Shown: in pieces, positions 32,742-41,170 of the stretch
How the letters are laid out: every line of letters begins with the position of its first letter
Position numbering within the stretch: position 1 is the stretch's first letter
Source: Fibrobacter sp.
Lineage (GTDB): Bacteria > Fibrobacterota > Fibrobacteria > Fibrobacterales > Fibrobacteraceae
Direction: 5' to 3'
NCBI GenBank assembly: GCA_024399015.1
Contig: JAKSIC010000009.1
Span: 55,216 to 119,215, forward strand
DNA length: 64,000 nt
The notes under the pieces: model-generated
The model's database searches: none
What the model saw: the letters and a program-made list of their open reading frames with translations, nothing else
What the model was told of the DNA's origin: nothing
Program-made: the position numbers and the translations under genes

Positions 32742-33800
32742 TTAGCCCAGGTACGTCTGCAGGAACTTCTTCTGGTATTCCGCATCCTCGTAAAGCCAAT
32801 GGCCATCCACCAGACTCTGGTTCTGCCATTCAATAGCCTTCATGAAGTTTTCCGCATTGCACAAGGCGTCGAACTTCGCGTCAAGTTCCTCCACGGAAGC
32901 CGATGCAGGAACAAGCTGGGCCTCGGGAGCGTAGCCATAGGGGCTGTTCTCAAAATTGCTGCCCATGAACACTGCGCCAAGAGCCGCAGCCTCCTTCAGC
33001 TTCAAGTCGCTTTTGGCCCTGTTGAAATTGATGTCGCAAAGAGGCGCCAGGTAAAAGTCCGGGCGGTAGCTTGCCACCGTTGCCGGGAACTGCATCATCT
33101 TCGTGAAAGGAATGCTGGTGTACTTGCCTTCCAATCCTTTCAAAAACTCCGGCTGACCAAAGACGTAGAAGTCGATGGAACCATCCTCGATACGCTTGCG
33201 AAGCCACGGCACCCACGGGCCTGCAAAATCCCCAGGATCCTTTTCGGAGCTGTGGCCTGCAGAACCAGCATACATAACCTTGGGTTTTCCGCTAAATGCA
33301 GCAGTCCTCTTGAACTGGCCGAAAAGGGAACTGGATACCGCATTGGGCATCACCGTAGCCTTCACGCTAACGTCAAGGAAAAGTCGCTTGGCCAGGTATT
33401 CCGTGGAACAAACCACCTTGTCAAACTTGGGCAGGACAGTCTTCAGACGGTCCTTGATAATTTGTTCGATATTGGGGACACTTTTGGCATAGTCCTTGAT
33501 GATAGGGCTAAGTTCCCACTGAAGGTCGTCAATATCCGTCACCAGCTTAAAACCACATTCGCGTTTGATCTGCGCATACATGGCCACCATATTCATCTTG
33601 GCGGGGCTAGTGGGGCGTTGAATCACCACAATGCTTGTACGCTTAAGGATTTCCTTGTTGGTACAAGCAATCTGGGTGATAGACGGAAAAATCATCTGCT
33701 CGTTAGGACTCATGTACTGCATAAAAGGAAGTACGCAGCGAACCCAGTCGGACTGAGCAAGATCACTGGGGTGAATAATTACATGAGGCCTATCGTTCAT
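32742..33800 (-). CDS. GT-B type glycosyltransferase-like protein
   Basis: 352 residues. The layout is that of GT4-like enzymes: N-terminal Rossmann half with KLVTDIDDLQWEL and VVCSTEYLAKRLF (as in spore-coat/capsule glycosyltransferases), a linker VMPNAVSSSLF, and a C-terminal half with KPKVMYAGSAGHSSEKD and LKLKEAAALGAVFMGSN, where the usual E-x7-E pattern is only partly kept (K-L-K-E-A-A). Sugar and acceptor unknown. Its ATG overlaps the MoxR stop (TAATG). Confidence 0.75.
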   Translation of the reverse strand: MNDRPHVIIHPSDLAQSDWVRCVLPFMQYMSPNEQMIFPSITQIACTNKEILKRTSIVVIQRPTSPAKMNMVAMYAQIKRECGFKLVTDIDDLQWELSPIIKDYAKSVPNIEQIIKDRLKTVLPKFDKVVCSTEYLAKRLFLDVSVKATVMPNAVSSSLFGQFKRTAAFSGKPKVMYAGSAGHSSEKDPGDFAGPWVPWLRKRIEDGSIDFYVFGQPEFLKGLEGKYTSIPFTKMMQFPATVASYRPDFYLAPLCDINFNRAKSDLKLKEAAALGAVFMGSNFENSPYGYAPEAQLVPASASVEELDAKFDALCNAENFMKAIEWQNQSLVDGHWLYEDAEYQKKFLQTYLG

Positions 33801-34783
33801 TACGGAACCTCAACGGAATCCAGGATCTTCTGGACCACAGTTTCGGCGGTAATTTCTTCTGCTTCTGCTTCGTAGCTCAGGATGATACGATGGCGGAGAA
33901 CTTCCATAGCCACAGCCTTCACGTCTTCCGGAGTTACGTAAGCACGACCCTGGATAAATGCGTGAGCCTTTGCAGCTTGGGCAAGACCGATGGAAGCACG
34001 AGGAGATGCACCCACTTCGATAAAGCCAACCAGGTCGGAACGCTTGATGCTACCCGGATCACGGGTGGCCAGCACCAGGTTCACGATATATTCGCGGACG
34101 CGTTCATCCACATAAACCTGTTTTACAAGTTCACGAGCCTTCAGGATGTCTTCCTTCGTTGCAACCGCGTTAGGCTGACGGAGGCCGGCACCTGCAACCG
34201 CATCCAAAATGCGCATTTCGTCGGCCTTGTTCGGGTAGGAAACCTTCACCTTCAGGAGGAAACGGTCCACCTGAGCTTCGGGCAGCGGGTAGGTACCTTC
34301 CTGTTCAATGGGGTTCTGGGTTGCCAAAACCAGGAAGGGTTCATCCAGCTTGAAAGTTTCGTCACCGATGGTGATGTGACGTTCCTGCATAGCTTCCAGC
34401 AATGCGCTCTGCACCTTGGAAGGAGCACGGTTGATTTCGTCAGCCAGCACCAGGTTGGTGAACAGCGGGCCCTTGCGGGTTTCAAACTTTGCCTCGCGGG
34501 CATTATAGATCGTGGTACCCAGAAGGTCTGCCGGCAAAAGATCCGGGGTAAACTGGATACGCTTAAAGTCCAGGGAAACTGCATCAGCGAAAGCCTTCAC
34601 CGCGGTGGTCTTTGCAAGACCCGGAAGACCTTCCAGAAGAACGTGGCCATCGGCCAAGATGCCGGTCAAAATACTTTCCACCATAGCCTTCTGGCCAATG
34701 ACGGTATCTTCAACTTCACGCAACAAATTCTGGCAGAAAGCGCTCTGCTGACGAATCTTTTCAGAAAGTTCCTGAATATCCAT
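33800..34783 (-). CDS. MoxR-family AAA+ ATPase
   Basis: 327 residues. Walker A GLPGLAKTT at 52-60, Walker B LVLADEINRA near 110, sensor region ATQNPIEQEGTYPLPEAQ-type motif, and the MoxR C-terminal lid (GASPRASIGLAQAAKA). MoxR ATPases act as chaperones for metal or von Willebrand-domain proteins, usually beside DUF58 and VWA (Bat) genes. Here no DUF58 or VWA gene is present, only the BatD-like gene 123 bases upstream. SD AAAGGA precedes the ATG. Confidence 0.93.
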   Translation of the reverse strand: MDIQELSEKIRQQSAFCQNLLREVEDTVIGQKAMVESILTGILADGHVLLEGLPGLAKTTAVKAFADAVSLDFKRIQFTPDLLPADLLGTTIYNAREAKFETRKGPLFTNLVLADEINRAPSKVQSALLEAMQERHITIGDETFKLDEPFLVLATQNPIEQEGTYPLPEAQVDRFLLKVKVSYPNKADEMRILDAVAGAGLRQPNAVATKEDILKARELVKQVYVDERVREYIVNLVLATRDPGSIKRSDLVGFIEVGASPRASIGLAQAAKAHAFIQGRAYVTPEDVKAVAMEVLRHRIILSYEAEAEEITAETVVQKILDSVEVP

Positions 34784-34851
34784 TTGATGTTATCCTTTAA
34801 ATTTCTACACACTGAATTTAATAAAAAATCAAATAAAAAACCAACAGACAC

Positions 34852-34902
34852 AATTACGAGTTACTTCTTCTCATAATTCGTACTTCGTAATTCATAATTG
34901 GA
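34852..34902. repeat. Degenerate heptamer repeats
   Basis: In the 122-bp gap between the MoxR and BatD-like genes the sequence reads as degenerate seven-base units (ATTCGTA, CTTCGTA, ATTCATA and relatives), about seven in a row, and is AT-rich. It resembles short tandemly repeated heptamer elements of other bacteria. Just left of it is an A-rich stretch (34820-34840). Confidence 0.45.
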
Positions 34903-34905
34903 ATC

Positions 34906-35817
34906 TCATTCCTCCTCGATTCCCATGAGCTTCATGGCGCCCTTCCAGGTTTCCCTGTTCTCGAAGGCGTCACGCTTTCCACCGCTATAGCGGGCATCGG
35001 CGAATTTTTCCACCAAGGTTTCCCAACCTTCCAAGTCGCCGTTCTTCAACAGTTCCTCAAGCTTTACCTTGTCTGCATCCAGGGCAAACCGTTCCGCAGC
35101 ATAGGCCTTGCAGACCTTTTCAAGGTCCAGCAGCCATTCTCGGCAATCTGCCGTATTGATTCGGCGCTTTAACACCAGCATCTGTTCACGAAGTTCTTCA
35201 GCGGCAGCATTCTTGGCGGCAGTAGCAGCCTTTGCAGCAGCCCTACGCTTCATACGCAAAAGACCTGCTACGATTACGCAAATAGCCACCACAGCACCCA
35301 CAACAAAAGGAACCACGCTTACCGGCGGATTTACGCGTACCGGCACGCTATCACTACGCAAATCCAAAGGCCTTCCCAACTGGGTGGGAATCTCAAAACG
35401 CATGGCGGGCACATTCAAGTCGCCCGTATCCTGGGCCACAATCTTGTATGTAAAAGTGATAGAAGCCATTTCCTGGCCATCCTTCACCATACGGGCGGAT
35501 TCCTGGGAAACAGAAACCTGGTCGAGACCCTTAGCCGTAGCGGAACTCATGGGCATAATCAAGAGTACACTGCTATTCACGTTCCAGGAAATAGTAACAG
35601 GAAATTCAAAAGTATCACCAACCGTGACCGCCAAAGGCTGCACAATTCCGGCAGCATCCTTCATACCCGAAGTAATATGGATACCTAACTGTTCCGGAGA
35701 AGGCATCGGAATTTCATCAAGGTTCTCTGTCGCAACAAGGCTGTCTGCACTTTCTACAGAATCAACATCATTGACAATTGCAGCAGGATTAAGCATACTC
35801 AAAGAATCATTTTCCAT
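34906..35817 (-). CDS. BatD-like membrane protein
   Basis: 303 residues from the ATG at 35817; the frame runs to 35865, but that extension is basic and unlike the rest. Domains: an acidic N-terminal ~45 residues, a beta-rich BatD-like domain ~45-160 (PVTISWNVNSSVLLIMP; ITFTYKIVAQDTGDLNVPAM), one TM helix ~170-195, then a cytoplasmic helical tail ~205-303 (LEELLKNGDLEGWETLVEKF). The call is from this layout plus the adjacent MoxR gene. Odd: no N-terminal signal peptide, which BatD proteins normally have. Confidence 0.6.
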   Translation of the reverse strand: MENDSLSMLNPAAIVNDVDSVESADSLVATENLDEIPMPSPEQLGIHITSGMKDAAGIVQPLAVTVGDTFEFPVTISWNVNSSVLLIMPMSSATAKGLDQVSVSQESARMVKDGQEMASITFTYKIVAQDTGDLNVPAMRFEIPTQLGRPLDLRSDSVPVRVNPPVSVVPFVVGAVVAICVIVAGLLRMKRRAAAKAATAAKNAAAEELREQMLVLKRRINTADCREWLLDLEKVCKAYAAERFALDADKVKLEELLKNGDLEGWETLVEKFADARYSGGKRDAFENRETWKGAMKLMGIEEE

Positions 35818-35860
35818 ATCGTTGAATATACAAAAAGGAAAACGTCGCGACCGCCCCATA

Positions 35861-35890
35861 AACAAAAAGCCCCCTGGTAAAAACCAGGGG
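35861..35890 (-). terminator. Rho-independent terminator of the GH8 gene
   Basis: 7-bp stem CCCCTGG / CCAGGGG with loop of six, followed on the minus strand by GCTTTTTGTTT. It lies ~110 bases past the GH8 stop, beyond the direct repeats at 35900-35986. Confidence 0.85.
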
Positions 35891-35899
35891 ACTTTTCAA

Positions 35900-35986
35900 T
35901 TCTCTATCGATGAACGAGTCCCGAGAGTACGCTCTGTGTTCTAGACGGAAGCCCGTCTGAGCGCAGGTTCTCTATCGATGAACGAG
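35900..35986. repeat. Pair of 19-bp direct repeats
   Basis: TTCTCTATCGATGAACGAG occurs twice, at about 35900-35918 and 35968-35986, with 49 bases between copies. A short inverted repeat GACGG-AAGC-CCGTC (about 35944-35957) lies between them. They sit in the 3' untranslated region of the GH8 gene. Confidence 0.75.
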
Positions 35987-35999
35987 ACGGGCGCTCTTA

Positions 36000-37445
36000 T
36001 TAGAACGGGCGGACGAACTTACCGTTCAGCAAGGCACTATACAGGCCCAGGAGAATATCGGTAAAGTAGCTGCCATTGTTGTTGCTCACCGTGGTAGCAT
36101 TTACGAGGGGAGTACAACTTTCAAGCCATGTCTGGTTTGCTCCGATACCCGTTGCGCACCATGCAGCGAGCCACTGTGCAGGAACAGAGGTATTCTTGTT
36201 ATAGTCAGCCTTGGCCGGATCCCAGGAATACTGGACGGCAAGAGCGTTGCTAGCCGGGCTGCCGCCAGACTTAGCCACGATGAAGTTGTTCAAAGTGGAA
36301 AGGACTGCGAGAGCTCGCGGATCCTGGAACCAATAGTAGTCCCAAGCAATGCGCCAAGGAATACGCACAGATTCCTTGTTGAAGGTATGCCAGGTGTAGG
36401 TGGATTCGTTCTTACCAGCAGCACCATTAGGCGGATTAACAGCAATGCCAGCACCGTTGCTCCAGTCCGGGAACACGCCAGTACCAAGAGACTGAACCTT
36501 AGCCATGTAGGCGTACATATTGTCAAGCACGCCAGTCCAGTTGTGACTCTGGTCAACCATAGCGAACAAACGGAGAGCCACGGGAGAGAAGTAGCTCAAG
36601 TTGTAGGTAGGATCGGCATCATGCCACATCTGAGTATCACCGGACATCAAAAGCAGCTTGGTCGGTTCAACTTCTTCATCCCAGATAGCCTTAGCAATGA
36701 CCAATGCGTCGGCCAAGTATGCATTAGCAATGGCCGGAGCAATAGGCAGGGTCTTGTAGTACTGCAAAATCAAGGATGTTGCAATATCAAGGTCTGCATC
36801 AGTTGCACTGGAAACGTCAATTTCATCGTACATAAAGCTCTTGGTAATCCAAGGCGTCAAATTGATGCTATGATATGCGCGGAAAGCGCGGCTATAGTTC
36901 CACAAGCGAACGTAGGCGTCGGCGTCGTCGTTCGCATAAGTAAGCAACATGCCATAGCCAATACCTTCGGACACGGTACAGCCACGATACTTCATTGTAG
37001 AAACAGCAGTTTCTTCACTCTGGCACTGGTACTTATATGCACCCGTGGACTGGTTAGACCAAATCACGCGGCCTGCCGGGAGATATGCTGCAGTAAATAC
37101 ATAGCCGAAATCCGCTGCAAAGTCCGGATAATAAACAGCTTCATCTTCCATATTCACATAGTGGAAAGGCTTCCAGGCATCATAAACAAGCTTGGAGTAT
37201 GCAGCGCTAGCTGTAGTAGCCAAAGCCGGATATGCTACAGTCGGAGTCGACGGAATAACTCCGGCATTAGGATCTGTCGGAATAACACCGGCATTGGGAT
37301 CTGTCGGAATGACACCGGCATTAGGATCCTGGACAATCGGCTGAGAAGGAGTGGATCCAGAACCGGAATCGCAAGCGGCAAGGCCGAACACTGCGCACAG
37401 TGCAAGCGGCAGCATTGAAGGAGCTAAAAATTTTTTGATTTGCAT
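36000..37445 (-). CDS. GH8 endoglucanase-type glycoside hydrolase, lipoprotein
   Basis: 481 residues from the ATG at 37445 (AGAGG upstream). Lipobox L-A-A-C gives Cys25, anchoring it in a membrane. A linker with three DPNAGVIPT units (about 40-66) leads to an (alpha/alpha)6 GH8 domain: catalytic acid Glu160 in VSEGIGYGM, then DDADAYVRLWNYS and SSATDADLDIATSLIL with the conserved Asp residues, and a late KESVRIPWRIAWDYYW. GH8 enzymes are inverting endo-beta-1,4-glucanases, with some xylanases or chitosanases, so the exact substrate is inferred from the locus. It has its own promoter and terminator. Confidence 0.88.
   Translation of the reverse strand: MQIKKFLAPSMLPLALCAVFGLAACDSGSGSTPSQPIVQDPNAGVIPTDPNAGVIPTDPNAGVIPSTPTVAYPALATTASAAYSKLVYDAWKPFHYVNMEDEAVYYPDFAADFGYVFTAAYLPAGRVIWSNQSTGAYKYQCQSEETAVSTMKYRGCTVSEGIGYGMLLTYANDDADAYVRLWNYSRAFRAYHSINLTPWITKSFMYDEIDVSSATDADLDIATSLILQYYKTLPIAPAIANAYLADALVIAKAIWDEEVEPTKLLLMSGDTQMWHDADPTYNLSYFSPVALRLFAMVDQSHNWTGVLDNMYAYMAKVQSLGTGVFPDWSNGAGIAVNPPNGAAGKNESTYTWHTFNKESVRIPWRIAWDYYWFQDPRALAVLSTLNNFIVAKSGGSPASNALAVQYSWDPAKADYNKNTSVPAQWLAAWCATGIGANQTWLESCTPLVNATTVSNNNGSYFTDILLGLYSALLNGKFVRPF
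37252..37332 (-). repeat. Three tandem 27-bp repeats coding for the GH8 linker
   Basis: Units at 37252-37278, 37279-37305 and 37306-37332 differ at only a few bases and encode DPNAGVIPT each time. This DNA-level identity shows recent expansion by slippage or unequal crossing over, so linker length may vary between strains. Confidence 0.85.
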
Positions 37446-37473
37446 AATAGCCTCTTGATATTTTTTTTCCAAA

Positions 37474-37501
37474 TATATATTCTAAAACCTGTTTTTCCCA
37501 A
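37474..37501 (-). promoter_or_regulatory. Candidate GH8 promoter
   Basis: On the minus strand TTGGGA (-35) is 16 bases from TATATA (-10, about 37474-37479), giving a predicted leader of ~20 bases to the ATG at 37445. The -35 overlaps one arm of the inverted repeat at 37492-37514, so a protein bound there would affect RNA polymerase. Confidence 0.4.
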
Positions 37502-37514
37502 CTCCGGGGAAAAA
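37492..37514. promoter_or_regulatory. Inverted repeat at the GH8 promoter (site A)
   Basis: TTTTTCCC (37492-37499) and GGGAAAAA (37507-37514) around a 7-base spacer, 47-70 bases before the GH8 ATG. The same pattern occurs at the first GH5 gene and the six-gene operon. Left arm plus flank (GTTTTTCCCA) is identical to that of site C. Confidence 0.55.
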
Positions 37515-37551
37515 ATATCCCCTACGTGTAATCTACATCATCTTACAAAAC

Positions 37552-37584
37552 AAAAAGGGCTGCGGAAACCGCAACCCTTTTTTT
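37552..37584. terminator. Rho-independent terminator of the 37607-38512 gene
   Basis: Stem GGGCTGCGG / CCGCAACCC (one mismatch, loop AAA), extended by A5 on the left and T7 on the right, so it works in both directions. It lies 23 bases past the stop of the minus-strand gene. Confidence 0.85.
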
Positions 37585-37606
37585 AAAGTTATTTACCGAA
37601 GTAAAA

Positions 37607-38512
37607 TTACTTCACCATGATCTGCTGAGAAAGGCCTTCTGCGCGAACCATGTAAACGCCAGCCTGAACCTTGGAGAGATCCATGGACTTCACAGAGGAA
37701 GCAGCCATGACAACCTGACCCTGGAGGTTAATGATTTCTGCCTTAGCAACGGTCTTTGCGAAGGAGAGGGTACGGCCGGAGAGCTGAGCCTTCAAGGTAG
37801 CCTGAGCAGCCTTAGCGCCGATAGCCGGACCGGTACCGCATGTAGCGCTAGCGTCACCAACGCAGTAGATGTTGAACTGACCGGTAGAACCAGTCTTAGC
37901 CTGGATCTTCATCTTGAGAGCAACGAGCTTCTTGGAAGCTGCGTCACCAGTGATCTTGCCACTACCCCAGCCAGCCTGCTTGAACTGAGACCAAGTGAAG
38001 GTCTTAATGACACCAGAAGCAGCCTTCGGGAGAGATGCAGCCGGGTTGTCCCAACCGATTTCTGCATCACCTGCATCACCGAGACCCATTTCGAGAGCGG
38101 CAGCAACGTCGCAAGAATAACCGATGGTAACACCACCCATGCCAGAAGCATCAGCCGGAGCAGCGGTGCCAGATTCATCTTCACCAGCAACATTGAAACC
38201 GATACCTACGAACGGGTCATAAGTAAGGGTACCCTTGTCGAGGGTGTAAGTACCGCAAACACCACCGCAGTAGTCGATGATCGGGTCAAGAGCGTCTTCA
38301 GAGTATTCGTTACCAGGTTCAACGGGCCAAGTGATGGAAGATGCACCACCATCATCCTTGTCGTTGTAGATGAACCAGTAACCTGCAGTTTCGGTACCAG
38401 CATCGAGTTCGGTATCAATCTGATAAACGCCATCAGTACCATTCCAGGTAGTGAAAGCGAAAGCGGAAGCAGCTGCCAAGAGGGCAGAAGCACCAAGAAT
38501 AGACTTTTTCAT
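37607..38512 (-). CDS. Secreted protein with T9SS-like C-terminal sorting domain
   Basis: 301 residues: signal peptide ~1-19 (ending A-F-A), a beta-rich domain ~20-225 with many Gly/Asp/Ala and few Lys, three likely disulfide Cys pairs (YCGGVCG, YSCDV, YCVGDASATC), and a C-terminal ~60-residue domain AEIINLQGQVVM ... LSKVQAGVYMVRAEG typical of T9SS substrates. No glycosidase motif. Located between GH8 and GH5 cellulases, it may be a carbohydrate-binding protein; inference. It has its own terminator and a long AT-rich upstream region. Confidence 0.75.
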   Translation of the reverse strand: MKKSILGASALLAAASAFAFTTWNGTDGVYQIDTELDAGTETAGYWFIYNDKDDGGASSITWPVEPGNEYSEDALDPIIDYCGGVCGTYTLDKGTLTYDPFVGIGFNVAGEDESGTAAPADASGMGGVTIGYSCDVAAALEMGLGDAGDAEIGWDNPAASLPKAASGVIKTFTWSQFKQAGWGSGKITGDAASKKLVALKMKIQAKTGSTGQFNIYCVGDASATCGTGPAIGAKAAQATLKAQLSGRTLSFAKTVAKAEIINLQGQVVMAASSVKSMDLSKVQAGVYMVRAEGLSQQIMVK

Positions 38513-38930
38513 AATTCTCTCTCTTGTTTATTGTGATTGCCCAATAAGGGCGGTTTGGAGTCTAATATATCTTTTTTTTCGACACTGCGAGCATTTTTTT
38601 TCTTTTTTTTTGGTTTCCGTCACACAGACAACATTTTTTTTGATAGAAATCAATCAAAAAACGTTTATTCTAAACAAAAGTTTACAATGCGATGGCGTTT
38701 CAAGGCAAACGACCATGATCATGTAATGTTAGCCCCGTCACAATCGATACAATGGAAACTTTTTTATTACCATACAATGGGGTTGATTTTAATAAAATAA
38801 ATCTACTTTTCGTAGCAGATTTCGTATTCAACGGTATACGTTTTTTCCCTTATGGGAAAATGACTTAGCGCTGAATGTTATTATTTTATAAGATAAACCT
38901 AGGGATTAGGGTTTTCAAAAAGGGAATACT
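38513..38930. promoter_or_regulatory. Divergent AT-rich regulatory region between the 38512 and 38931 genes
   Basis: 418 bases without a gene. Next to the minus-strand gene are runs of T8-T9 on the plus strand (about 38572-38611; A-tracts on the minus strand, UP-element-like) followed by a TATATT and an SD GAGAGAG. On the plus side are a small hairpin CTAC-TTTTC-GTAG, a CGGTATAC box (38832-38839) and inverted repeat site B, then a TATAAG. No open frame here looks coding. Confidence 0.5.
38843..38860. promoter_or_regulatory. Inverted repeat at the first GH5 promoter (site B)
   Basis: TTTTCCC (38843-38849) and GGGAAAA (38854-38860) around TTAT, 71-88 bases before the GH5 ATG. Same arms as site A, shorter spacer. 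A CGGTATAC box at 38832-38839 lies directly upstream, as it does at the second GH5 gene. Confidence 0.55.
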
Positions 38931-41111
38931 ATGAAAATGAGAAAATTGCTCCCCTGCCTGATGGCACTCGCCGCCATCCCGGCATTCGCCAGCGCCTCCA
39001 CGGCAGTAGCCAAAAAGGTCGGTCCCGTAAGCCACTACGGCACACTCGGCTCCGCTAACGGCAAAGTCATTGGTTCCAAGACCAAGCAGCCCGCAATCCT
39101 TCGCGGTATGAGCTGGTTCTGGTCCGATGCAACAGGCCTGCCCTACTATTCCAAGACCGTTCTCGACTGGGCAACTGACAACCTCAAGATTGACGTCATC
39201 CGTTTCGCCCTTGGTATCAACTACTATGGTACCGACACCAAGAATCAACTTTCCAACGGCTACTCCTACCTCAGCGCTCCCGATGGATATAAGGTTACCA
39301 TCGATCAGATGATTGAAGCAGCCATTGAAAACGACATTTACATTATTATCGACTGGCATAGCCATCAGGCTAACTCTGAAGTCGCAGCAGCAAAGTCCTT
39401 CTTTGCAGAAATGGCTCAGAAGTACGGCAAGATTCCTAACGTCATTTTCGAAATCTTCAACGAACCCACCGGTAGCTGGAGCGAAGTTGCCAACTACGCA
39501 AACCAGGTCATTCCGGGCATCCGTGCTTCTTCTGAAAACCTGGTCATCGTGGGTAACCCCGGCTGGTCTTCTCAGCCTAACGCAGCAAGCGGCCTGACCT
39601 ACTCCAACCTGGCCTACTCTCTGCACTTCTACGCAGCATCCCATCCCGTCTCTGGCTACGGTGCCAACGCAACCCAGGCTATGAACGCAGGCAAGGCAGT
39701 GTTTGCTACCGAATACGGTACCGTGAACTACGATGGTGCAGGCACCCCCAACTCCAGCGCAACCAATGCATGGTTCGACTTCATGGACCAGAACATGATC
39801 AGTAGCTGTAACTGGAGTCTCCGTCAGGTACAGACTACCGAAAATGGCAATGTCAAGAACGAAACCTCCGCATTCTTCGACGGCAACGTTGAACTCAAGA
39901 GCAAGGCACTCCTCGACGCAGCAAAGACCAGTACTTCTGGCGACATCGTCAAGAAGTATCTCGTAGGCAAGGGCCGTACTTGGGCAGACTCCCTGGTCAA
40001 GGGTAAGAACACAGGTTCTTGCGCATTCAAGTCCACCGTCGTAAGCGAACTTGCCGGCACCGCCGCAACCACTCTTAAGAGCGGCTGTACCTACACTTCC
40101 AGCAACACAAACGTCATTGACAACTCCGGTGCAATCAAGGGCGCTGGCTTTGCAGTCATGACCGGTAACGACGGCTCCCAGTCTGTCATCACCGTCTCTG
40201 GCGTTCCCGCACAGACCGTTCCTAGCTTCCAGGACTTGACTTGTACCTACGCCGGTACTTGCACCTCCAACAGAGCAATCAGCTACTCTGGCGGCACCAA
40301 CAGAGAATGGGTTGTTACTACTGCAGATGCCCAGACTCTTGAAGGTTCCAAGTTCACCCTCACTTCCCTCAACCCCGACATCGTTGCTGTAAAGACCGTT
40401 ACCTGTACCAGCACTTCCTGCTCTGGCTCTCAGAAAGGCAAACAAGTTCTCGTGTACGAATTCAAGTCCTTCGGTACTGCTAAAATCGTAGCTACCGCTC
40501 CTGCAGTTACCGGTTACAAGGCTGTTCAGGATACCGTCACCGTTATCTACGACAAGGGATCGAACAAGATGACCAACAACTTCAAGAACACTCTCCTCGC
40601 TATTGGCGGTGTTGCTGAAAAGTTGGTTCCGGATACTACCATGTACCATACTCCGGTCACCTACACCTTCAACGGTAAGGATTCTTCTCCCTACGTCATC
40701 AAGCAGGGCAATGCACTCTTCGCTGGCGCACAGAACGCAATCGTCCAGATTACCGCAAACGCTCCGGAAACCGAAGTCTACAAGGAATTCCACATGACCA
40801 TCACTGTCGGCGTTGGCGATACCACCCAGGCAGTAAACAAGGGCGAAATCCAAGGCGTCAACATGATTTCTACCCGTGCTGACCTGCCGCTCCGCGCAAC
40901 CGTGACCAAGACCCAGCTGGCCGTATCTAGCGACCGCAAGGGCGACGTAGAAGTGAACGTTTTCTCCGTCAATGGCCAGAAGGTCATGAGCCAGACTGTT
41001 AGCGAAAACGCAGTCCTGTCCCTCGCAAGCATTCCTCACGGTTCCTACCTGATCGTCATCAGCCAGGGTGCAAGCCAGCTGAACGTCAAGTGGAACAAGA
41101 CTGCTGAATAA
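38931..41111 (+). CDS. GH5 cellulase (endoglucanase) with T9SS-like C-terminal domain
   Basis: 726 residues. Signal peptide ~1-23; GH5 catalytic barrel ~35-335 of subfamily-2 type: conserved Arg in VIRFALG, IDWHSH, acid/base Glu178 in FEIFNEPT, H-F-Y-A-A-S, nucleophile Glu261 in ATEYGT. Residues ~360-640 are beta-rich, probably Ig-like or binding modules, with paired Cys. The last ~75 residues (VNVFSVNGQKVM ... IPHGSYLIVIS) are a sorting domain. AAAGGG sits ~7 bases before the ATG. The long open frame on the opposite strand is a shadow. Confidence 0.93.
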   Translation: MKMRKLLPCLMALAAIPAFASASTAVAKKVGPVSHYGTLGSANGKVIGSKTKQPAILRGMSWFWSDATGLPYYSKTVLDWATDNLKIDVIRFALGINYYGTDTKNQLSNGYSYLSAPDGYKVTIDQMIEAAIENDIYIIIDWHSHQANSEVAAAKSFFAEMAQKYGKIPNVIFEIFNEPTGSWSEVANYANQVIPGIRASSENLVIVGNPGWSSQPNAASGLTYSNLAYSLHFYAASHPVSGYGANATQAMNAGKAVFATEYGTVNYDGAGTPNSSATNAWFDFMDQNMISSCNWSLRQVQTTENGNVKNETSAFFDGNVELKSKALLDAAKTSTSGDIVKKYLVGKGRTWADSLVKGKNTGSCAFKSTVVSELAGTAATTLKSGCTYTSSNTNVIDNSGAIKGAGFAVMTGNDGSQSVITVSGVPAQTVPSFQDLTCTYAGTCTSNRAISYSGGTNREWVVTTADAQTLEGSKFTLTSLNPDIVAVKTVTCTSTSCSGSQKGKQVLVYEFKSFGTAKIVATAPAVTGYKAVQDTVTVIYDKGSNKMTNNFKNTLLAIGGVAEKLVPDTTMYHTPVTYTFNGKDSSPYVIKQGNALFAGAQNAIVQITANAPETEVYKEFHMTITVGVGDTTQAVNKGEIQGVNMISTRADLPLRATVTKTQLAVSSDRKGDVEVNVFSVNGQKVMSQTVSENAVLSLASIPHGSYLIVISQGASQLNVKWNKTAE

Positions 41112-41137
41112 TCCCTAGCGAAATCTTCTAAAACTTT

Positions 41138-41170
41138 AAGACCGTTCCCTCCGGGGAGCGGTCTTTTTTG
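41138..41170 (+). terminator. Rho-independent terminator of the first GH5 gene
   Basis: 12-bp stem AAGACCGTTCCC / GGGAGCGGTCTT (one G-U pair, loop TCCG) followed by TTTTTTG, 26 bases after the stop. Confidence 0.9.

Noticed and set aside
34906..35865. Longer start for the BatD-like protein at 35865
   Set aside because: The extra 16 residues are basic, not a signal peptide, and overlap the terminator region of the GH8 gene; the ATG at 35817 is preferred.
35900..35986. CRISPR-like direct repeats
   Set aside because: Only two copies of a 19-bp repeat, one spacer, and no cas genes in the window.
38886..41039. 717-codon open frame opposite the first GH5 cellulase gene
   Set aside because: It mirrors a gene with a signal peptide, GH5 catalytic motifs and a sorting domain. 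Its translation is Cys/Val/Gly-rich with no domain, and arises because the sense gene avoids codons that would read as stops on the other strand.
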